64,000 nucleotides of DNA from Merluccius polli. Its lineage: Eukaryota > Chordata > Actinopteri > Gadiformes > Merlucciidae. The position numbers and the translations under genes are program-made. Shown here piece by piece: positions 24,798 to 36,900 of the stretch (its first letter is position 1; every line of letters starts with the position of its first letter). The stretch spans positions 124,001 to 188,000 of the forward strand of contig JAOPHQ010005701.1 of NCBI GenBank assembly GCA_030340625.1, read 5' to 3'. The notes beneath the pieces were generated by a model. It did not search any database and had not been told where the DNA came from. It was given only the letters and a program-made list of their open reading frames with translations.

Positions 24798-26242
24798 TCA
24801 CGTCTTCAAAACGCTCGCCTTGGCCTCTCCCCGCCGCCGCCGCCGCTGCGCCACGCAGGTCTCCACGCAGACTTCCACCACGTCCTGCATGGTGTGAACC
24901 AGCAGCACGTTCACGCTGAGGGTCAGAGGCAGCGTGTACAGGGAGAGCATGCCCACCAACCCCGTGGTCACGATCCTCCCCGTGCCGGGGACGACCCGCT
25001 GAGGCCGACCCGCCGCCGGGCCGTCCGGATCCCCGGGCGCAGACTCCGGGGCCGGCGGGTCCGGGTCGGGGCGCTGGTGAGTCACGCTCGTTTCCTCGGG
25101 GTCGACAGACCTGGGCTCCGTCGCCGGCCGGGGCTCAGACGTCGGGGGCGACGGCCTAACAAGCGCCGGGACGAGGCGTTGCCAACTGTTACTCTCGTTG
25201 TTGTTGTTGTTGTTGTTGTCCTCGGCGACACCTGTGCCGCGTTTCTCCCGGCGCATCCTGGCGGACAGCTCCGCGGCGATGGAAAGCAGCAGCAGTAGAC
25301 CGAGGAAGGCCACCCCCCAGAAGGGCTCCACTGGGCCGGGGAACATTCTGGGCAGACAGGTGAAGAGGGAGTCGCTTGTGTGTAAACACTCCTGCCACCC
25401 ACAGCTCCTCCAGGCTCCGCCCCCTGCATCCGCCCCAGAGCCCCGACACCATCCACACGGACAGGCAGCACGGGTAGCCGATGGCGTGGCTCAGCCGCCG
25501 CCATCTGTCCGGCCCTCTGTACGCGGCGGCGGCGGCGCCCGGCGGCGGCGGCCGCGCGTCGTCGCTCTTCTCTATCGCCACGCTGCGTTCCAGCGCCTCG
25601 CACCCTTCGCCGTCCGCGGTTCGGCAGGCGGCACCGGCGCCGCGCCGCCGCCGTCGTCGCACGGCCACGCCTTCCTCAGGGCGGTCTCCGCGGCGATCAG
25701 GGGCGCGGTCAAGAGCAGCACCGCCGCGTACGTGCGTCCGACGAAGAGCAGAAAGCGCAGGGCGATGAGGTCACCGCGGGGGGACAGCTGCGGCGGCCAA
25801 GGATCAGCGAACCACAAGAAGAGGAGGAAACCTGCCGAGTACAGACACAACCGCATATCAACTGACGGGGTAGGGGAATACTGCACGCAGAGCGGGGGAT
25901 GTTTTGCCTAGTGGCTACGGTGTTGGATTCCTAGCCGAAAAAGGTTCAGGGTTCGACCTTTGACCTCCCCCTTAAGCAAGCCACACCCCCACCCCGGCTC
26001 CTATACAAAAGGTATACATCTAATACTACACTTGAAATCAACTTCAACGAAAGCCAAAGGCAACAAGTGAGCTGCGTTCATAAAAAAGGATGGTGAGGCC
26101 TACCTGTGACCAGGAGATCTGTAAACATCAACAGGCAGCAGCAGCAGAAGCTGATGAGGTCAGAGAAGGCGGGCAGGAAGAACAGGCTGCAAGCCAGCTT
26201 ACATACACCCAGGGCACACGCTCCCTCCAACACGCCCTCCAT
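24798..26242 (-). CDS. Multi-pass membrane protein, possibly GPCR-like; frame shifts twice in the last exon
   Basis: Two coding exons are supported. The first is 26242-26104, starting at MEGVLEGACAL; an AG acceptor lies two bases before the ATG and a GTAGGC donor follows. The second is 25831-24798, with acceptor CAG and matching phase, so LLVTG continues into FLLFLWFADPW. The product is about 390 residues with five to six hydrophobic segments (LACSLFFLPAF, ISFCCCCLLMFTDLLV, LRFLLFVGRTYAAVLLL, AIGYPCCLSVWMVSG, WGVAFLGLLLLLSIAA, VGMLSLYTLPLTLSVNVLL) and a poly-Asn run from a GTT repeat. The arrangement loosely recalls GPR160-type receptors, but a seventh segment is not evident, so the family is unresolved. 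The frame read at the start of the second exon hits a stop near 25572. The coding signal moves by one base near 25580-25665 and back near 25390-25480. Confidence 0.62.
25894..26030 (+). mobile_element. tRNA-derived SINE fragment
   Basis: The sequence GCCTAGTGGCTACGGTGTTG followed after a short gap by GGTTCAGGGTTCGACC resembles the A box and B box of a tRNA-derived pol III promoter. This layout is common in fish SINE heads. It occupies much of the 272-bp intron of the minus-strand membrane-protein gene, in antisense to that gene. The 3' end is not sharply defined. Confidence 0.6.
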
Positions 26243-26650
26243 GGCTAGGGTGCAGACACACAAACGCACACAAAAGGGTGACCAGGCCACAAAGAAATGA
26301 CCCAAATCACCCCGAGCTCAAACAAACAGCCAAGCGTATTTTAAAACCGGGCGAACTTGCAGGTCAGACTCATCAGTCGTTCACATCGCTTGTTTTGAAG
26401 CCAAAGTGTACCCAATCAATACTGCGTTATGTACATTCGCCATGGACCCTGGACGGCACCGCACCTTGCCTTGCGAAATAAATAGTCCCACAACTGAGGT
26501 TGTATATCTTTTACAATACCTGCTATTAAAAACGTGTTGTATTGCACATTGTTTGACAGTGTTATTATTACGGTCAACCATCAAGGAGAACAATTAAAAC
26601 GTCATCTAGCAGTGAACTCGGCTGAGAACCTGTGTTTACAGACTCTGTTG

Positions 26651-26709
26651 CCATAACTTTAACTTCCCATTATTCCTTCCCATAACTTTAACTTCCCATT
26701 ATTCACTCT
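26651..26709. repeat. 29-bp direct tandem duplication
   Basis: Two adjacent copies of a unit beginning CCATAACTTTAACTTCCCAT differ by about two bases. Confidence 0.85.
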
Positions 26710-26892
26710 TCATGTGAACTCCAAACACAACATGTCATCAAACTCTAACATTCAAACTCTGACTGCAGGGCTCAGCCTGGAAAGTGTGTTTTCTATATGG
26801 ATCGTCTATGTGCTCAAAATTATGTGTCAACATATTAGCAGCTAGACAGATATTTCGCTGTGAAACTGTGTGTGTGTGTGTGTGTCTCTTAC

Positions 26893-26970
26893 CTGTACTC
26901 ACAGGAGCTTCACTGTGAACGACATGTCAATACGAAGCTCAAACGGTTCATCCTCTTTCTTCACCTCCCT
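26893..26970 (-). other. Probable 5' non-coding exon of the membrane-protein gene
   Basis: On the minus strand this segment ends in GTACAG followed by GTAAGAG, a strong 5' splice site. The next plausible acceptor downstream is the one two bases before the start codon at 26242. A short upstream frame starting MSFTVKLL ends within it. The 5' boundary is a guess. Confidence 0.4.
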
Positions 26971-27011
26971 TTAGCTCCTCCCTAATACCCACCCCTCACC
27001 CCCGCCCGTTG

Positions 27012-27058
<47 letters not shown>

Positions 27059-27189
27059 TGCGTGCATGCACACAAATGCAAATAGAGTTGGCAAGTCGTT
27101 GGACAGGTTTTGCAGTGCTCTACTCAAATAGTACCACACCCTCCACAATGCAGACAATCCACAGAGCTCTCACCTTAACACAGGCCAGG

Positions 27190-27342
27190 TGCAGCAACAG
27201 CAGACACACGCGCACACACACACACACACACATGCACGCACGCACACACACGCACACACTGCATGTCTGCTGTTGCTGCAGACATGTATGTATGTATGTA
27301 TGTATGTATGTATGTATGTATGCATGCATGCATGCATGCATG
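27190..27342. repeat. Inverted repeat around a CA tract, followed by TGTA/TGCA tetranucleotide tract
   Basis: TGCAGCAACAGCAGACA (from about 27190) and TGTCTGCTGTTGCTGCA (about 27264-27280) are perfect inverse copies. They enclose CA-rich repeats. A (TGTA)n/(TGCA)n tract follows immediately to about 27342. Confidence 0.85.
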
Positions 27343-27402
27343 TATACATGTGTGCGTGTCTGTGTGTCTGTGCCTGTGCACGCGCATGTGTGTGTGTGAA
27401 AA

Positions 27403-27473
27403 ACAATTGTGTTGTAGACAGACTGTAAACCTGCATAGTTTTGCAGGTGCCTCACCTATCACAACACAATTGT
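27403..27473. repeat. Two-level inverted repeat
   Basis: The outer arms ACAATTGTGTTGT (27403-27415) and ACAACACAATTGT (27461-27473) are perfectly complementary. Inside them, ACCTGCA and TGCAGGT (about 27429-27448) form a second short stem. This makes a compact hairpin of about 70 bp with nothing coding in it. Confidence 0.8.
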
Positions 27474-28097
27474 TGTGCTGTCCCAACTCCACAGGCCGAC
27501 TCTCTGTTGTCCACAACACAGCACTGCCATCTTCTGCTGAGCTCAGCACAGGGCATATTAGGGGATGCTTTGCAGTCTGTTTCTGGTTGTGGAGCAGCTG
27601 GTGGGATTGGATTTCATGTCATTATGCGAATGTCAATCACGCTCACGGGTGAGACGTTGAACCACGTCCACTCACTGCTGTGCTGAGCCACTACAGTCAA
27701 TACTGATAGTGAGATGCATTACGATTTCACACACGTGTTAACTTAAACGTGTCGTTCGTTTGACGAGTGACGCGTTTCCACGTTGTTCTCTGATCGTCTG
27801 GTTAAAAACACAACACAAAAAAAAACAACCTAAAAATTAATCATTTTTCGATGGACATCTCCAGACTCATACAGCTGACGTGCGGTCCAGTTCACCGGAC
27901 AGCAGCAGCAGCATCCCTCTGGTTCTGAATCAGTACCAACCAGCGTATCGCTCATCCCCACACAGGTGAGCTCTACAACGAGTCAAATAGGGTCGCGCAC
28001 AATAAACTACATTTAAAATGTGTGTTTTTATTACCCCAACACCCCTTTAAAAAAACGGGTGAAACAGTTTACCGTGATATATATAAATATGTGTGTG

Positions 28098-28129
<32 letters not shown>

Positions 28130-28130
<1 letters not shown>

Positions 28131-29200
28131 CCTACTAGCGAGCGATGCGGTGCTTGCAGCACCCAGAAGTGAACAGCAGGCGACCCGGAAGGTCTGAACT
28201 CCGACTGAAGGCGAGCCGAAACAGAACCAGCACAGCTTTTTATCATTTTATACCTCCTGCCGAGGGTTCAGGTATGTGGGCCGCTGCTTATTGTGCATGT
28301 ATCACGGCTGTTTCACTCCATTGTGCGTGTCACGCGGTTGTCAACGCGTCGTTGTGTGATTATTATTTGAGTCATAAAAAAAAAAAAGTTGCATTCAAAA
28401 AAAAAATGCATGTTTTTATCATACCTTTATATCACGCGGACGTTGCGTTGTTTTTTTTTTTATCCGCTTAGCGCGAGCGACGAGGGGTCGCGGGGGATAA
28501 GCAGCGCAATTAAAACGACACGCAGTTCGTATTATTATTTTCATAACGAGCGGCTGCGAGGATGATAACGCGACGCATTGTGCGCGGCGTGGGGATGGTG
28601 GTAGGAAGTGTCCAGCTTTTTTTTTTTTTTTTTTTTTCCTCCTCTCTCCCGAGCCGGGCTATTCAAATCTGCAAATCAAAGTAAACAATCATCCCTACAG
28701 TTAATGCAAATAGACGACGGGCGACACACCCGCACCGCGAGCCGCTGTTCGCATACCGCCGGGATGTTTACATCTCCTGTTCATTTTTTGGGGGGGGGAT
28801 CTGCAGAATATGGCGTCCCGTCCTTATAAAAATAAGACAGGCTGCCATTTTTGTTTTCCTTTTGTCTGAAATTTTTGTAATAAAGTGTCTGAGAATGTGG
28901 GAGAGGCTGCGGGGAGACGGGCGGCGGGGGCATTACGGGCTGCGGGCTCAGCCGGGCTGGAGACGCTGCTGCCCGGCGGGTCGCGTCTGTGCTGCCGGCC
29001 TGTGGACGGACGGTGTGTAGTTAGACGTAATGACAGATGCGTTGACCCCAACTTTAGTTGTTTTTAACGCGCTTAGCGTCCTGCTGCGTTACGTGGCTCA
29101 GACGTCTGCTCGTGATGCACGCCGTCGGCGCGTCGTGTGGGTCCGCGTTGGGAGGATTTGCGTCGCTGTGAGTTTTTTACGCGATGTCGGCTGAGATTTT
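28130..29200 (+). promoter_or_regulatory. CpG-rich region, candidate promoter and first non-coding exon of ZNF362
   Basis: CpG density rises sharply here (for example around 28450-28600 and 28890-29200) compared with the AT-rich flanks. CCGAGGGTTCAG followed by GTATGTGG at about 28271 is a plausible donor for a 5' non-coding exon. The next downstream + strand coding exon is ZNF362 at 30985. The rest of 27000-30984 holds microsatellites, including a (TAA)n tract, and no coding signal. Confidence 0.4.
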
Positions 29201-29321
29201 GGGGGAATTGGCGTACGCCAAAATTAGCGTCTGTAAAACATCGCCTGGGTGGCTTTTAGTGGAGGCTGTCTTTTGATTGGCCTACAATTACACATGTTGG
29301 TGATGGGTATTGGAACGTGGA

Positions 29322-29338
29322 CAATAATGTTAATAATA

Positions 29339-29395
<57 letters not shown>
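29322..29395. repeat. (TAA)n/(AAT)n microsatellite
   Basis: A trinucleotide TAA tract of about 70 bp has a few interruptions at its left end. Confidence 0.95.
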
Positions 29396-30985
29396 GCTAA
29401 ATATATAATGCCACACATTATTTTAACATATTAATATTCCCTCAATAAAAATACATAAAATAATACATATAAATACATGGCACAGACAATAAAACATAAT
29501 CTACCTAGTAGTCCTATTATCAATATTCTGGGAACTTTCTCCTCTGCAAACAGTAGAAAAGAGAAAAGAAAAAGGCGACCACTTTTGTGCAGCATTCCCA
29601 GTTCATTGTAACCAAAGCAGTCCTAACCTTCAATATATTCCATCTGAAGACCTGTGCTGCGAGTCCATTCCCAGTACAACGTGTCAACAGAGCTAGATAA
29701 ACATGGCATATTGGACCCTGTTGATTCTTCTGGTCTCTGCTGGGACTTCTCCCCAGAGGCACAGAACCTCCAGGAAGTGAAATCGACACCCACTGGCATC
29801 ACTAGAGAAATATTTAGTGGGGTTTACGCTCTTACCCCTGGACATATCATTTTTGTTTCTTTTGGCTCATGGATACGAACGGTGCTACGCTTCTGCTAAG
29901 TCAAACAGACTTTGGAATGGCAAACCGTGCCAAAGAAGGCAATGCAAAATGTCATATAACGAAAAAATGTTGTATAATGAAAGGCCGTGGAAAGAAACAA
30001 CAGACCATGGAAGGAAATAGCTTTCGAGTGTGCAGCATTGTCTTCTTTAGAGAGGCTTGGCTTTTTCAATAGGATACAAAAATACATTTAAGAATATCTT
30101 AAATTTTTGATACTCCATTTATGTTATGGAAATTATTTTTTGGGGGGGACATTTCTTTATGTCGTTAAATATTCATAGCCAGATATAGGCACAAATGTAA
30201 AACAAAAAAATGATGCAATAATTCCCCTCAACATCATAACCCAACACAATGTGTGAGCCACATAACGGGGTGAGAGTAATAACAGCCTGTCTAAATCCCT
30301 GTTACATTTTATTTCATCACTGACCCCTTGACAGAGGTAATAGGATACATCACTCAGGTCTTTGTGATGCTGTGTTTCTAAGGTAACTCTTTTGGGAAGA
30401 AAGGAGTCAACCTACATTGGCCGGCATATAGACGAGGGACACCAGAGCCAAGATTAGGATAAGGGAGACCTGCTCAAACACTTCTGTTTCTTTAGATAAC
30501 AGTTTCAAAGTATTTTACAACAAGCCTTTGTAATCTTGCGAGGGCTAATCTCTCGACAAAGAGCAAACCACACGTTGGGTCGTGGTTGGAAATCCCAAGA
30601 AACAGAGAAAAGCCACAAAACTGGCAAGAAGGTTATAACATTATATCCCAGTATTACAAACTCTGAAGTCTAGCTTTTCTGAATTTCAATCTGATTCAAT
30701 TATTCAAAAGACAAATGAATATACAACTCTCAGCATTTTCATTGGCACCGGTAAGGTAAGGTAGATGGTCTATGAAAATCTATAAAAAACTTGGAGTAGG
30801 AAATGCTAAGAGAGAACTACAGATGGTATTTCACAAGACAAAAAGCAACTGTGCCACACAACAGATATGTTTATCAAAACATATCTCACAAATTGGACCA
30901 GAAGCATGTTTGCCATTTTAAATATGTACCGCTGACATATCTGACATAACTAATTTCATTATTATTATGCCATTTATATTTCAGA

Positions 30986-33900
30986 ATGGCTGAACCTCGC
31001 TTTAACAACCCCTACTTTTGGCCTCCACCTCCTTCAATGACTGGCCAGGTAGGATTCAGGTGTCTTTTTTCACTTTCTTCATAAGTGATTAATAATAAAC
31101 CAAAGCAGAGGAATTGAGTTAAAACAATGCCTATATTTGTGTTGTCTGGGATTTTTTTTGTATAGCGCTCTCCTGCTATAACGGCAGATCTTTATTCCCA
31201 GGAGGCCAAAAACAATTCAAAAACATCCACTGGAGGACGCCAGAGCGCACACATACTAAGAACACAAAGCTGATGTGCTATTCTCTTGTCACAAATGTTA
31301 CTCCCTGCCTGTCAGCTGGATAACCTAGTCTTGATCAATAAAATCAAGGAGCAGCTGATGACGGAGAAGATCAGGGCTCAACATCTGCAGCCTGCCGCAG
31401 TCCCCTCCCAGCAGCCCTTGCTGGTGCAGACGGAAGGCGGTCAGCATGTGATGTCCATTCCCAAAGCCCAGCAGATGCCCGGGATCCATTCCCACAGCCC
31501 CTCCCCGCCGGACATCGCCCTGCACGCCCGCCCCGCCTCCAGCTCAGTCTCAGGTGCTTCTGCCCCACCCTCCACCCCCGCCTCCACCACACCGGACTCC
31601 CTTTAAGCCTGCACTTATCACTGTCTGCGCAACCCGGCTCCGATTTGTTTTGCGATTTGCATGGGAGAGTCAAGATTACTGATGTGAAGGAATGTCATTA
31701 GCTTACATAGTTTGCATGTGAAAAGGTGACTCAGAGGTTAGAGCTGATGCCGCACAGCGAGATGATCCAAGATCCACTGGAACCTCTCTGTGTGGAGTCT
31801 GCATGTTGTCCTCATGGTCCAGTGGGTTTCCTCCTGAACGTCTTGGTTTCCTCATACCACAGGACACGCATGTTGTTGTACTTAGAAGAATGTTACGGTA
31901 CCTAGCATGTGAGGGTACTTGGCATGTCAGGGTACGTAGCATATTAGGGTACTTAGCATTTTAGGTTACCTAGCATGCTATGTTACCGAGCATGTTATAG
32001 GCTGTGAGGCGGCCTCGCTACGCGGGGGTCTATCTATGGACTTTATACCATAAGCAGCAGGCAGGACCGATCAGAAACAATAGGCTATCAGTACAATATA
32101 GATTCTCTATTGGAGTAGCTTGGCTTGTTTTTGGCTGTTTTACCAAAGCTTTAAACACATCATACTAAACCATTGGGCATATACTGCCCAATATTTTCCT
32201 ACAGTACTACATTTACCATGATAACAATAGTCACAATGTGAATATGGCCCTTTTTTTAATTTCAGAAATAATAACATTCCATATTTTCAGAGGTGCAAAC
32301 TGGTGAGGATGCAAAAACGTGACTTTTTTTTTGCCTGAAAACTAAGAAATCAAAACCATCAGGTTATATTTAGCTATAAATACTCGATCTGCTGTTTTTT
32401 TTTTCATATTGGCTTCACTGACTCCCATCTCTAATTAGAGCAGCATTGAGCCCCCTTCTCAAAACCCCTCATTTTGAAAACAAATTAACAAACTAACTTA
32501 ATTGTCTGTCAAGTCAAAGGTTACATTTATTTAAAGGTCCATATATAAATACGATATCCACTATTATTATTTCTGAAGGAGTCATTTACAGTCTTGTACA
32601 AGCTATTTCAACCATGGTAAAGTAGTAGGCCTACTGTAGTGCATGACTGGCTGGGAGTGGGATCCTCCATCCTTATCACTAAATGTAGTATTCATTTTAT
32701 TATTTATTTGTAAACTGGCCTAATAGTCAATCCTCCCCTCTCTGTCCCACAATAGTCATGTCTCATTTAAAATTAATTTGAGTATGTTAGGAAATATGAC
32801 TAACTCTCATCATATTTGGAGGAATATTAGTATTATGGCATCCAGTCCAAAGCTATATGAGGTTACATGAATGCCTGTTCATGTAGGAACAACCCGTTAT
32901 TTGCAGGCTCTTTGTTCTTGCTAGGCTTGAGGTAAAAGGTTAACTAATACATCATAAATACATTACAATGAAAAATAATCTAATTTTAAACCAGGAAACT
33001 CAAAACCTTTATAGATATTTTGCTATTGGAAAACTCTTTGCAAACTCTCCATTGTGTTTAGAAGACATTAGACAATGTGCTCGCCTGGGCCACTTGTTTG
33101 GTTTCCCGCCACACTGTTTACTTAACGTCAGTTCAATAATTCAAAGGAGTCAAGTTGGGTTCAATATGATGAAGATTTACTGTTCATCAATTAGTATACA
33201 CGGAAACCGAGGTGGTGGAGCATCTAACACAGGATCAGAAAGCACCCTCTTTTATTCTAACTTTGACCCCTCCTTTGTTGGATCTTAGCCTATGTAGAGC
33301 TTAAATTAGTGCTTCACCTTATGCTTGTGTTATACCGTTATCGATACGTACATACATGTGTATGTATGTATGTGTGTAAACGTGTATGAACCTTGACCAT
33401 ACACAGCCAGCACCTTTACATGTCATCTTTACACCTAAGTAAAAAACCCTTTTCTATATTACCATTATGATCTTTAATACCTTTTAATAATTCTTACTTA
33501 GGTGGTTATTCCCATATAATGATTACATAAACTATGTGGGTTGTATTGACACTGATTATTTTGACTATATTGATTACACTCCCCTGCTTTCCCCTCATCC
33601 TCTCTTTAACCTTAGCTTGTGACACGATTATGCTACTCTAAAGATAGGTGGGCTATCAATTCAGTAATGTTATAATTTGATGTTTGCAGTAATGGCATAT
33701 TGATATATGATGTCATTGTCTGGTTACATGTGTGTTTGTATAATGTTATAATGTTGTCTAATCTCCTGCAGGGAGAATCCTGGGAGACGTAAACTTGAAT
33801 CTGGACGACAAGGCCGCTATAAAAGCTAGAGGATTGTGGGAAGACTGGCATTTGCGTCAAATCATTGAACAACCTTCTAGAACAAACCACCTATCAGGTA

Positions 33901-36900
33901 ACCTAATCATTTCACTTTAAACCAAGTAGTTTAGTATAGTTTATATTTATTTCACCATTATTTATCCAGGAGAGGTTGACACAGGCACAAGCTCTTTTTT
34001 GCAGCAGCGCTCTGCAACACATGACCAAGAAAACAATAATAATATGCTTGTAATAAAACAATATGCGTAAAATAAGGAAGTACAAGATAATAAGATAAAA
34101 AGAAAAACTTTAGGAGCAGATGCATTGAAGCATAAGGAGCAGATGCATTGAAGGCAGTTCTACCAAGATTTGAGAGACATTTTGTAGTTTCTAGGTGAAT
34201 GTAATATTAACTAGATTAACTTCTCAACTGACATATCTTATGCAGTACAAGGAAGGTACCATAGGCTGAGCGAGGGTCATGAATTGTAGCATTATCCCGG
34301 TTTCCCGCAATGCAATTTCCTGTCTCTTACTTCCTATGAGCTGTGTACGCAGTAAGCAGTCCCCGCAGCGAGAAGAATAAGAACATGACAAGAAGAACAA
34401 CGACCAAGACAAGGATAATAAATATCCCGTTGTTTGACAGAGAATTTGACAAAGTAATATCCAAAACATGCAACGGAAACGGATATCCCTCTATTGGAAA
34501 TGCGGATATGCTCGGAAGTCCCGCCCCCTCAGTCTCTCGCCCATAACGCTCATTTGGAGATGATATGAGACTGATATGAGACTAGATATCATCTTGAACT
34601 TTGGATATCGTAATATCGTGGTATTGTTCTCCTGGTTTAAAAGGCTGCATTACAGTAAAATAATGAAAGAAATAAGACAATACTCGGTACTTTTCATTTG
34701 TCAAGTATTTAATTCACAGAGGAGTATACAAAAATAGGCTTTACCATGTGGTTATCTTATATAGACTATTTATTCATTGAATTACCAGAAAACATGCTAC
34801 TATCGTGATATATATCGTTATCAAGATATGAAATGATCTATATCAGGATAGAAGATTTTGGCCCAGCTCTACTCAGTCGTGAGATGAGAACGAGGTTAAA
34901 CCTGTGTCACCCTCTGACAAGGAATAAAAAAGTAGATAAGCAATGTATTGAACTCTGTTGTTCTATTACAGATATGCCTGATGTTGCAAATAGAATAAGA
35001 TGTGAAACATTTTTAAGATGATTTTGTGTGATTTTGACAATATACATATTTTATACTTTTCTTCATTCGCCGTGCGCCAATCAGGCGTAGCGTTGGCATC
35101 CAGAACGGGCAATCTCAATGCCTCTGATGTCATCACCCCGACCACGCCCACATCCAGCAGCCAGAGTCGGCTAGGCGGGGCGTCCTCACCTCACCTCATC
35201 TCAGGGTTGGCCGGTTGCCATGGCATGGAGCCCATCAAAACCAACGGGGGACTGGCGGGGCTTCTCGGACCCCCGCCCAAGATGGATCGCGGACGTAAGA
35301 AGATCAAAGCGGAGAACGGGACCTCTCCTCTTCTGGTGGTGCCCTATCCTTTACTGGCCTCCGGAAACGACCAGTGTGTGACCTTCACAGCCAAAGAGGG
35401 CAAGACCTACAGGTACTGTGGTTTTCAGGGTCAGGGTTTGTTTTTGTCTCGGGTTGTAGCGTATCTGGGGAAAGTGCATGAAAACGGAGGGCACTAATGT
35501 ACGATTTTGATGGCATCCAGGTAACCGTGGCGCGGGAATGAACTGGAAACTTTTGACACGGAAACTGCATTTTTCCATTTAGAAGTGTGGACATGGCCTT
35601 CAACAAGTTAGGTCACAATAGAAGAAGCTAGTTTGAGAAGTTCCACGTGCTTGGCCTCGGTGTGTGTCCGTTTCTGAAGTATATATGGCTACCTATGTGT
35701 TTTCTCTGTAAGTCACGTTGTTTTGTTTTTTGGGTGGTTTCTTTGCTTCAATTTTCCACAGGTGTAAAGTTTGTCCATTGACCTTCTTCTGCAAGTCCGA
35801 CATGCAGATGCACTCCAAAACCCACACGGAAGCAAAGGCCCACAAGTGTCCCCATTGTACCAAGTCCTTCGCCAACGCCTCCTACCTTGCACAGCACCTG
35901 CGCATTCACCTGGGGGTCAAGCCCTACCACTGCTCCTACTGCGAGAAGTGTTTCCGCCAACTTTCTCATCTGCAGCAGCACACCAGGTCTCGCTTGCAGC
36001 CGCCGACACTCTGACACGCTACACCAAGCTCGCTTCACGACTCTATGGCGGCTTTTGCTGAAACGTTACATAATTAATTATGGGTGTGAACGGACGGATA
36101 TGTCAGATGGTTGTCCTTTTCGAGAATATTTGTACAGACACGCCAAATAGCACATTCAATACTGACATGTGATATACATTGTCGATATACACATTAACTG
36201 TACTCATTTTTTTCAATGAAAATGTTTGTGTGAATTGATCGTGTTTAATTTCCTACAGAATCCACACAGGTGATCGACCCTATAAGTGTCTTCATCCGGG
36301 GTGTGACAAAGCATTCACTCAGCTATCCAATCTACAGGTAACCATTTGAAAGAATTGAATCATTCTTGTCTCCCACTACTCCCATTACGCTATTAATTCA
36401 TATTTCACTATAAATACTTTAAAGGGGCACTGTGTCATCTCCTACCACCAGAAGGAAGGAAGGAATATTATGCATAAGGATTATTCAAAATCCCACATTA
36501 AAAAGCCAAATGCTCTGTGTGTTGCTGATGCGGTGTGACATTTTAAAACCTTAACTGAAAAATGGCGTAGAAGATGGGTGTGAGGAGTGGAGTTGTTAAC
36601 ACAGAAGTTGCAATAGCAAACTCGCATCTTGTGATCTTATTTAAAGGTGCTGTAGACAACTTGTTTGCTTTAACGTATTAATATGAAGTAAATCTTGATT
36701 GCACAGTGCAATGGCTACAGAATAATAACACCATCGGCACAACCTCCCGGGAAACATGAAGGCTCCTAACCCTAACCCTGTGCAACCAAACCAGGAGGAA
36801 TAGCGCTTTAGTTTTCCCCGGTAGCTATCGGTAGCTGTCCCCATTAGCTGTCCCCAGTAGTGGAAATGGCGGACGGTGGAACAACTGAAGAAAAGCCGAT

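Noticed and set aside
24630..25911. Plus-strand open frames of about 220-240 codons opposite the membrane-protein gene
   Set aside because: They are GC-rich shadows of the minus-strand coding exon, which has splice support and hydrophobic segments; the plus frames have neither.
34560..34871. Possible hAT-type element ending GGCCCAGCTCTA
   Set aside because: The right end looks like a known type of terminus, but no matching left end or 8-bp duplication could be found.
36642..36900. Possible MITE starting TTAAAGGTGCTGTAG in the ZNF362 intron
   Set aside because: Only one end resembles a repeat terminus; no inverse end or duplication was found.
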